From positions 1 through 64,000 of the forward strand of contig NZ_MJUX01000012.1 of assembly GCF_001927245.1 (NCBI RefSeq): DNA of 64,000 bases. The letters run 5' to 3'. Numbering within the stretch: position 1 is the first letter of the stretch; the number at the start of each line of letters is the position of its first letter. Both the position numbers and the translations under genes were made by a program. Below are positions 58,737-64,000 of this stretch, piece by piece. The DNA is from Acuticoccus yangtzensis. Lineage in GTDB: Bacteria; Pseudomonadota; Alphaproteobacteria; Rhizobiales; Amorphaceae. Under the pieces are notes generated by a model. That model saw only the letters and a program-made list of their open reading frames with translations, was not told where the DNA came from and did no database searches.

Positions 58737-60155
58737 TCAGGACACCAAGGCCGCGCGGGTGTGGCGCCGTTCGAGCGCTGTGAGTTCGGCGGCGAGATCG
58801 ATGCGTCCGGCCGCGACCATGCGCGTGCACGCTCGCAGATAGCCGCCCGGATTGCGGATGCGGCTTTCACCACCGCGGCGGCGGGTATCGTCCTCGTAAA
58901 GCTGCGCAACGTAGATCACCGTGAGCGCCGCCTTCATCGTGCCGAGCGTGTGGGTCGCTTCCTTCCAGACCTCTTCGCTCGCCCCCAGCATCAGCCTCAG
59001 CCGGTGCGCGACGGGGACGGCATCGCTGGCCCGCTCCAATCGCAGCCCCGTTCGCGCCACCACCGGGCACGCGATGCCGATCTCGGGCGGCGGTGCGTGT
59101 CGCTCCAGCCCGTCCCGGCTTTGACAAGTTCTTCTGAAGGATTCGTTTTGGCTTTCTTTGTGCCGGCACGCCGTGCCGCCATTGGCGGCTGAAGAAGACA
59201 ACCGCCCGCCGGCGTGGCGCTCACCGGCCGGTCCCGAACGCGCCGTCGCTGCACCATCCCCGCTGCGCTCCACCGCCCGATCACCGCCGCCGGTCCTATC
59301 GCCGGCCCTGTCGTCGCTCACCTCACCGGTCGTGTCGTCGCTGGTGTCGCCACCCTGCCGGCCACCCATCTCGCAGCCCAGCGCGGCAACGGAGGGCGAA
59401 GCGGCGGCGGCGAACGCATCTTCCACGCGCTCACGCAGCGCCATCCAATCGGCCAGTAGCCCGTCCGCAGGGGCCGCCGTGCCGCGCCGGGGCGTGCGCG
59501 CCGCCAGCACCTCGAAGGCGGCGACCATCGCCTCGGGCGCACCGCCGGGGAGGGCCGCCATCGCGTCCAGCATCTCCCCCGCAGCGCGCCGCGCAATGGT
59601 GATCTCGTCGTGAAGCTGCTTCACCAGCCGTGCCTCGGCGCGCTGGGCGGCGACCTTCTCGGCCCACGTCGCCCGCCGCCTGAACAACGGCGTCAGATCG
59701 AACCCGTAGGCGTCGACGATGTCGCCCGCACCGTCGCGCACCGGATAGCGCTTGCCGTTGGGCGAATCCTTGGGCGCGATCAATCCGAGCTCGGCCAGCG
59801 ACCGAAAGGCCACCCGCAGCCCGCGCTCCGACAATCCCGTGCGGCGCGCCAAATGCGCGTTGGACGGCCACACGATCAGCCGGTCCCACGCCTGCTCGCC
59901 CCAGCTTGCAACGAGCTCGCCGAGGACGAGGCGCAGGCTCGGCCGGAGCCGCAGCGCCTCCTGAGCGTCACGGAACACGCGCCCCAACTCCTTGCGCGTC
60001 ACCGCGCCGGCGGGCGCCGAGCCCTCCTGCGCATCGTCCGGCACGGCGGCGCGCGCAACGGCGCATCCGCCGGCGCCATGGTGCTGCGCGCCGCGACAAA
60101 TGGCGGTCACGGCAGCCCTCACCGGCTGCCGGCCCCCGCGGGATGCCAGGTGCAT
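58737..60155 (-). CDS. repC: RepC-type plasmid replication initiator, orphan
   Basis: 472 residues. The RepC N-terminal winged-helix core is clear: LIVWPSNAHLARRTGLSERGLRVAFRSLAELGLIAPKDSPNGKRYPVRDGAGDIVDAYGFDLTPLFRR. A long low-complexity hydrophilic middle (Ser/Gly/Asp-rich) and a C-terminal block follow. The ATG at 60155 is chosen because GGAGGGG lies a few bases upstream; open sequence to 60281 is not conserved. In repABC replicons repC is preceded by repA and repB; here no partition genes lie upstream, so this is a solitary repC, possibly on a secondary replicon or a chromosomal relic. Confidence 0.85.
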   Translation of the reverse strand: MHLASRGGRQPVRAAVTAICRGAQHHGAGGCAVARAAVPDDAQEGSAPAGAVTRKELGRVFRDAQEALRLRPSLRLVLGELVASWGEQAWDRLIVWPSNAHLARRTGLSERGLRVAFRSLAELGLIAPKDSPNGKRYPVRDGAGDIVDAYGFDLTPLFRRRATWAEKVAAQRAEARLVKQLHDEITIARRAAGEMLDAMAALPGGAPEAMVAAFEVLAARTPRRGTAAPADGLLADWMALRERVEDAFAAAASPSVAALGCEMGGRQGGDTSDDTTGEVSDDRAGDRTGGGDRAVERSGDGAATARSGPAGERHAGGRLSSSAANGGTACRHKESQNESFRRTCQSRDGLERHAPPPEIGIACPVVARTGLRLERASDAVPVAHRLRLMLGASEEVWKEATHTLGTMKAALTVIYVAQLYEDDTRRRGGESRIRNPGGYLRACTRMVAAGRIDLAAELTALERRHTRAALVS

Positions 60156-60967
60156 CGACCCCTCCAGGTGTCGGGCAAAGCGGGAGGGATCACCGGCTTC
60201 GGTGTTGTTGACACGCGATTCGCGGAGGGGCATAACGGTGCTGCGACACGACCGCTTCGCCACTTCGCTGGTGAAGCCCAAAAGGCTCCGAAGTTGGCGC
60301 TTCGGGGCCTTTTACTTTGCCCAGGTTCTACATCACGTCTCCACCCCGCCAGCCCTCGCAGAGGGCGCCGCGCGGCGTTCGGATCAGCTGTGCCGGGGTC
60401 GCTCTGTCGTCTCGCCCGTTCACGGCCTCACCCTCGTTCGGACCGGCACACCCGGCCCCTCAGTCACACATGCCCGATTCCGCCCGCCCTGTGGAGTCGC
60501 ACCATGACCTTCAGCGGCATTCTTCCCGCGCTGCCGGCAAAGATCGCGATCTTGTCCCGCTCCGCCCGAAATACGGGATCGCCAGGCAACCTGCGCGAAA
60601 TCGCGGCGAACCCGTCCCGCCCCACATCGCCAACCCGCAAAATCCGGGCAAAATGGAAACGCCGATTAGGGTTAATCCGAGGTTGACGAATCCCGCCCCG
60701 CGCCCCGGCGGTGCGCTGGGCCCGGTCATTCACCGCCCGGCCGGAAACAACGGGTCCGCCTCAGCACCGGCGCAAACGCCCGCAGGTGCGCCCTCGCGCG
60801 GCGCCAGTTGCGACAGCCGGCCGGTTGCGACAGCCGGCCGGTGCCGCGCTCGGCGGCACATCCGGCGCGCGCGAACCGCCTTGCCCCGCGGCCGGTTTCG
60901 GTCCTACCCTCGCCCCCTGGCCGAGTACGCCGTGCTCCGGTCCAACTTCAAAGGCGCACCGGGCGAC
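60156..60967. other. 812-bp region between repC and the IclR gene
   Basis: No gene is supported. A 17-bp tandem duplication of GTTGCGACAGCCGGCCG is at 60807-60823 and 60824-60840. The dyad GATTA-GGGT-TAATC lies at 60665-60678 in the least GC-rich part (60640-60690), which also contains GGTTGACG. These could belong to a replication origin or a promoter; neither can be shown here. Confidence 0.45.
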
Positions 60968-61783
60968 ATGGACGAGATGCAGGGCGTGGCACGCGCCGTC
61001 ACCACGCTGCGCGCCGTCGCGCTGAGCGGAACGGCCGGCGCCCGCGCCACCGATATCGCCCTCGCCCTCGGCCTCCACAAAGCCTCCACCTCGCGGCTTC
61101 TGGCCAGCCTCGTCTCCCTCGGCGTCCTGTCCCGCGGGACCGACCGCAGGTTCCGCGTCGACGATTCCTTCCTCGCCAGTCTGGGCGCCCCGGTCGGCCA
61201 GAACCGCATCCGCCAGGCCGCCCGGCCCTCCCTCGCCCGCCTCTGCCGCGACCTCGAAGATTCCAGCTTCCTGTCCGTGCGCAGCGGCAACGATTCGCTC
61301 TGCGTCGACCGCCACGTCGGCGCCTATCCCGTCCAGGCCCTCTCGCTCGACATCGGCAGCCGCCGTCCCCTCGGCGTCGGAGCGGGAAGCCTCGCCCTTC
61401 TCGCCTGGCTTCCACACGCGGAACGCGAAGACGCTCTGGCGGCCAACCGCGCCCGCCTCGCCAGCGCCTACCCGACCCTGACCGTGGACGCCATCCGCAC
61501 CCACGCCGCCACCGCCCGCGCCGAGGGCGTCACCGACCTTCCCCACGTCGTCATCCCCGGTGTCACCGGCATGGGCGTTCCGGTGCGCGACGCCTCCGGC
61601 CTCGTCGTCGCCGCCCTCAGCGTCGCGGCCGTCGGCGACCGCCTGTCGGGACAGCGCCGCGACCGGGCCGCCGCGCTCCTGCGCCACGAGGCCGCCGCGA
61701 TGACCGAACGCCTCTCCACCCCCGCCACGGGCCGCGAGCTGGAGGCGGATCACCGCCCCCCTTCCCGCCCGGAGCGGCAATAA
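60968..61783 (+). CDS. IclR-family transcriptional regulator
   Basis: 271 residues. The N-terminal winged helix (GVARAVTTLRAVALSGTAGARATDIALALGLHKASTSRLLASLVSLGVLSRG) and the C-terminal GAF-like effector domain (LGVGAGSLALLAWLP ... VPVRDASGLVVAALSVAA) are complete. The ATG at 60968 gives normal length; an upstream in-frame GTG near 60930 is possible. It is on the same strand as the acyl-CoA synthetase and probably regulates it. Confidence 0.9.
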   Translation: MDEMQGVARAVTTLRAVALSGTAGARATDIALALGLHKASTSRLLASLVSLGVLSRGTDRRFRVDDSFLASLGAPVGQNRIRQAARPSLARLCRDLEDSSFLSVRSGNDSLCVDRHVGAYPVQALSLDIGSRRPLGVGAGSLALLAWLPHAEREDALAANRARLASAYPTLTVDAIRTHAATARAEGVTDLPHVVIPGVTGMGVPVRDASGLVVAALSVAAVGDRLSGQRRDRAAALLRHEAAAMTERLSTPATGRELEADHRPPSRPERQ

Positions 61784-61814
61784 AGACCCGAAAAGACTGA
61801 GGGAAGACGCCCTT

Positions 61815-61883
61815 ATGAAGACCGGCTTCACCGCCATGACCCGCCGCGAGGCCGCCGCCCTCCGCCCGGCCGGCGCCGCATGA
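61815..61883 (+). CDS. 22-codon leader frame overlapping the acyl-CoA synthetase start
   Basis: A short frame (MKTGFTAMTRREAAALRPAGAA) begins 31 bp after the IclR stop, with GAGGGAAG upstream, and its TGA overlaps the next ATG (ATGA at 61880-61883). The overlap suggests translational coupling. It may be a leader peptide or the eroded start of a lost gene. It matches no family I know. Confidence 0.35.
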   Translation: MKTGFTAMTRREAAALRPAGAA

Positions 61884-63952
61884 GCCTTTCCGCCCTCCTC
61901 GCCCCGGCCAGCGTCGCCGTCATCGGCGCGTCCGACAATCCGGACAAGATCGGCGGCCGCCCCATCGCCTACCTGCGCCGCTTCGGCTTCAAGGGCGCGA
62001 TCTACCCGATCAACCCCGCCCGCCCCTCCGTGCAGGGCCTCACCGCCTACCCCTCGCTCACCGCCCTCCCCGCGGTGCCGGACGCCGCGATCATCGCCGT
62101 CGCGGGCGCCTCCGCCGTCGCCGAACAAGTGAACGCCTGCGCCGCCGCCGGGGTGAAGGCCGCCATCATCATGGCGAGCGGCTTCGGCGAGACCGGCCCG
62201 GACGGCAAACGCATCGAGGCCGAGATGCGCGCCACCGCGAACCGCGCCGGCATGCGCCTCGTCGGCCCAAACAGCCAGGGCCTCGCCAACTTCGGCACCG
62301 GCGCGGTCCTCTCATTCTCCACCATGTTCATCGAGGCCGAACCCGCGGACGGCCCGGTCGCCTGCATCAGCCAGTCCGGCGCCATGAGCGTGGTGCCCTA
62401 CGGCCTCCTGCGCGCCCGCGGCATCGGCGTGCGTCACTGCCACGCCACCGGCAACGACTGCGACGTCACCGCCGCCGAGCTCGCCGCCGAGGTGGTTCGG
62501 GACCCGGAGGTGAAACTCCTCCTCCTCTACCTCGAAAGCCTCGGCGATCCGGCCACCCTCGCCGCAGCGGCCGCCGCCGCCAAAGAGCGCGGCGTCCCCA
62601 TCATCGCCGTGAAGTCCGGCCGCTCGGACGCGGGGTCCCGCGCCGCCCAGTCCCACACCGGCGCCATCGCCACCGAGGACCGCATCGTCGATGCCTTCTT
62701 CGCCAAAAACGGCATCTGGCGCGCCAAGGGCATGCGCGACCTCGTCGCCGCTGCGGAGCTCTACCTCAAGGGCTGGCGCCCCGCCGGGCGCAAACTCGCC
62801 GTCGTCTCCAACTCCGGCGCCACCTGCGTCCTCGCCACCGATGCGGCCGAGCGCGAGGGCCTTGCCATGGCAGAGTTCCCGCCCGCCATCGAGGACGAGA
62901 TCCGCGCCATCCTTCCGGGCTTCGCCTCGCCGCGCAATCCGGTCGACATCACCGCCGCCCTCCTCACCGACAGCGGCCTCTTCAGCCGCGTCCTGCCCGC
63001 CGCCGGCAAGGACGCCGGAACCGACATGTTCCTCATCGGCATCCCGGTCAGCGGCAAGGGCTACGACTTCCCCCGCTTCGCCGCCGACACCGGCGCGTTT
63101 CTGAAGGCCGGGGCCAAGCCCGTCGTGCTCGCCGCGCCCCAGCCCAACGTGCGCGCCGCCTTCGCCGCCGCGGGCGTCCCCGTCTTCACCACCGAGGACG
63201 ACGCCGTCGAGGCGCTCTCCCAGTTCGTGCGTCATCACGAGCTGATCGCCGCCTCCCGCCCTGGCGCGCTCGAACCCCCGCGCCCCGCAGCGCCGCTGGC
63301 CAGCCTGTCGGAGGCGGACTCGCTCGCCGCCGTCGCCGCCGCGGGCGTCCCCACCGTGCGCCACCGTGTTTGCGCCACCTTGGAGGAAGCCCGCGCCTTC
63401 CTCGCCGATGCGCCCGGCCCCGTCGTCCTCAAGGCCTCGTCGGCGGCGATCCCGCACAAGTCCGAGCACGGCCTGGTGCGCCTCGGCATCGCCGACGACG
63501 CCGCCCTCGCCGCCGCCTTCGAGGAGATCGCCGCAACCGTCGCCCGCCTCGGCCACCCGTTCGAAGGCGTCCTCCTCTCGGACATGGTGAAGGGCGAGCG
63601 CGAACTCGTCGTCGGCGGCTACCACGACGCCGTGCTCGGCCCTGTGGTGGTGATCGGCGACGGCGGCATTACCGTGGAGGCGATGCCCGACAACGTCCTC
63701 CTCCTGCCTCCCTTCAGCGAGGCGGAGGCGGCGGCGGCCCTCACGCGCCTTCGCATCGCGCCGCTCTTCGCCGGGGTGCGCGGGCGCCCGCCGCTTCCCG
63801 CCGGCGCCGTCGCCGCGGCCGCCACCGCCATCGGCGCCCTCCTCACCTCACCCGCCCGCGACGTGCGCGCGGTCGACGTGAACCCGCTCATCGTCGGCCC
63901 CACCGGCGCCATCGCCGTCGACGCACTGGTCGAGGTCGCCGCGCCCTCCTGA
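61880..63952 (+). CDS. NDP-forming acyl-CoA synthetase (acetate-CoA ligase, ADP-forming type)
   Basis: 690 residues with the fused architecture: CoA-binding domain (VIGASDNPDKIGGRPIAYL), the ligase domain with the phosphohistidine H259 in AAQSHTGAIA, and a C-terminal ATP-grasp domain (PVVLKASSAAIPHKSEHGLVRLGI ... GERELVVGGYHD). It interconverts an acyl-CoA plus ADP and phosphate with the acid, CoA and ATP. The IclR gene next to it suggests catabolic control. Its acid substrate is unknown. Confidence 0.93.
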   Translation: MSLSALLAPASVAVIGASDNPDKIGGRPIAYLRRFGFKGAIYPINPARPSVQGLTAYPSLTALPAVPDAAIIAVAGASAVAEQVNACAAAGVKAAIIMASGFGETGPDGKRIEAEMRATANRAGMRLVGPNSQGLANFGTGAVLSFSTMFIEAEPADGPVACISQSGAMSVVPYGLLRARGIGVRHCHATGNDCDVTAAELAAEVVRDPEVKLLLLYLESLGDPATLAAAAAAAKERGVPIIAVKSGRSDAGSRAAQSHTGAIATEDRIVDAFFAKNGIWRAKGMRDLVAAAELYLKGWRPAGRKLAVVSNSGATCVLATDAAEREGLAMAEFPPAIEDEIRAILPGFASPRNPVDITAALLTDSGLFSRVLPAAGKDAGTDMFLIGIPVSGKGYDFPRFAADTGAFLKAGAKPVVLAAPQPNVRAAFAAAGVPVFTTEDDAVEALSQFVRHHELIAASRPGALEPPRPAAPLASLSEADSLAAVAAAGVPTVRHRVCATLEEARAFLADAPGPVVLKASSAAIPHKSEHGLVRLGIADDAALAAAFEEIAATVARLGHPFEGVLLSDMVKGERELVVGGYHDAVLGPVVVIGDGGITVEAMPDNVLLLPPFSEAEAAAALTRLRIAPLFAGVRGRPPLPAGAVAAAATAIGALLTSPARDVRAVDVNPLIVGPTGAIAVDALVEVAAPS

Positions 63953-64000
63953 CCTCTTGCGACGGGGGTTGATCAGTTGTGTGAGCCGATCCGCTCCCGC

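Noticed and set aside
58737-64000. Complete repABC replicon
   Set aside because: No repA or repB is found upstream of repC; the space holds no coding sequence and then an unrelated IclR gene.
1-64000. tRNA or rRNA genes and intact insertion sequences
   Set aside because: Intergenic spaces were read for tRNA T-loop patterns, rRNA segments and transposase-like proteins; none was found.

Overview
The window is very GC-rich and densely coded. Four complete sets of TRAP (DctP/DctQ/DctM) uptake genes, several FCD-type GntR regulators, a RepC-type replication initiator, an HWE-type histidine kinase homologue and a large type V autotransporter together suggest an alphaproteobacterium, most likely a metabolically versatile Hyphomicrobiales or Rhodobacterales member. 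Genus is not determinable from this sequence alone. No rRNA, tRNA, CRISPR array or intact insertion sequence was seen.

Region 1 (1-16 kb) holds three TRAP clusters back to back. The minus-strand cluster has a decarboxylating dehydrogenase of the isopropylmalate/tartrate type (cut by the left edge), dctP, dctM, dctQ, an SDR oxidoreductase and a GntR regulator. A plus-strand cluster follows: dctP, dctQ, dctM and a cyclase-type metal hydrolase. The third has dctP with a Tat signal, dctM, dctQ and an SDR, facing a homoserine-dehydrogenase-like/SAF protein and a second GntR regulator. The palindrome TTGCATGCAA occurs in front of both the third TRAP operon and the second GntR gene and probably joins them in one regulon.

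Region 2 (16-33 kb) holds uppP, a divergent SDR/HxlR pair, an HD phosphohydrolase, a small Tat-exported dioxygenase-like protein coupled to a di-haem membrane protein, an ABC transporter with an acetamidase/formamidase behind a convincing sigma-54 promoter, an FAD amine-oxidase-like protein divergent from a DHDPS-family lyase, and the fourth TRAP cluster with an HpcH/HpaI aldolase and a LysR regulator.

Region 3 (33-48 kb) holds a three-subunit molybdenum hydroxylase (2Fe-2S, FAD/4Fe-4S and Mo subunits, order as in paoABC) divergent from a TetR regulator, a 2286-residue autotransporter built from about sixteen glycine-rich repeats, a divergent TIGR03032-type protein and an exported YtcJ-like amidohydrolase.

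Region 4 (48-60 kb) looks accessory and stress-related. It starts at a VapC toxin remnant and contains a zinc alcohol dehydrogenase with an SRPBCC membrane protein, a DUF2934 protein, an AI-2E family permease, a general-stress-type SDR, a small conserved hydrophilic protein, an HWE kinase homologue, a Crp/Fnr regulator, a di-haem cytochrome c with a fragment of a second cytochrome in front, a CYP152-type peroxygenase P450 and an orphan repC. The window ends with an IclR regulator and an NDP-forming acyl-CoA synthetase preceded by a 22-codon overlapping leader frame.

Most clusters look like self-contained carboxylate or amide catabolism cassettes: transporter, one or two enzymes and a local regulator. 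Substrates cannot be assigned from sequence alone.
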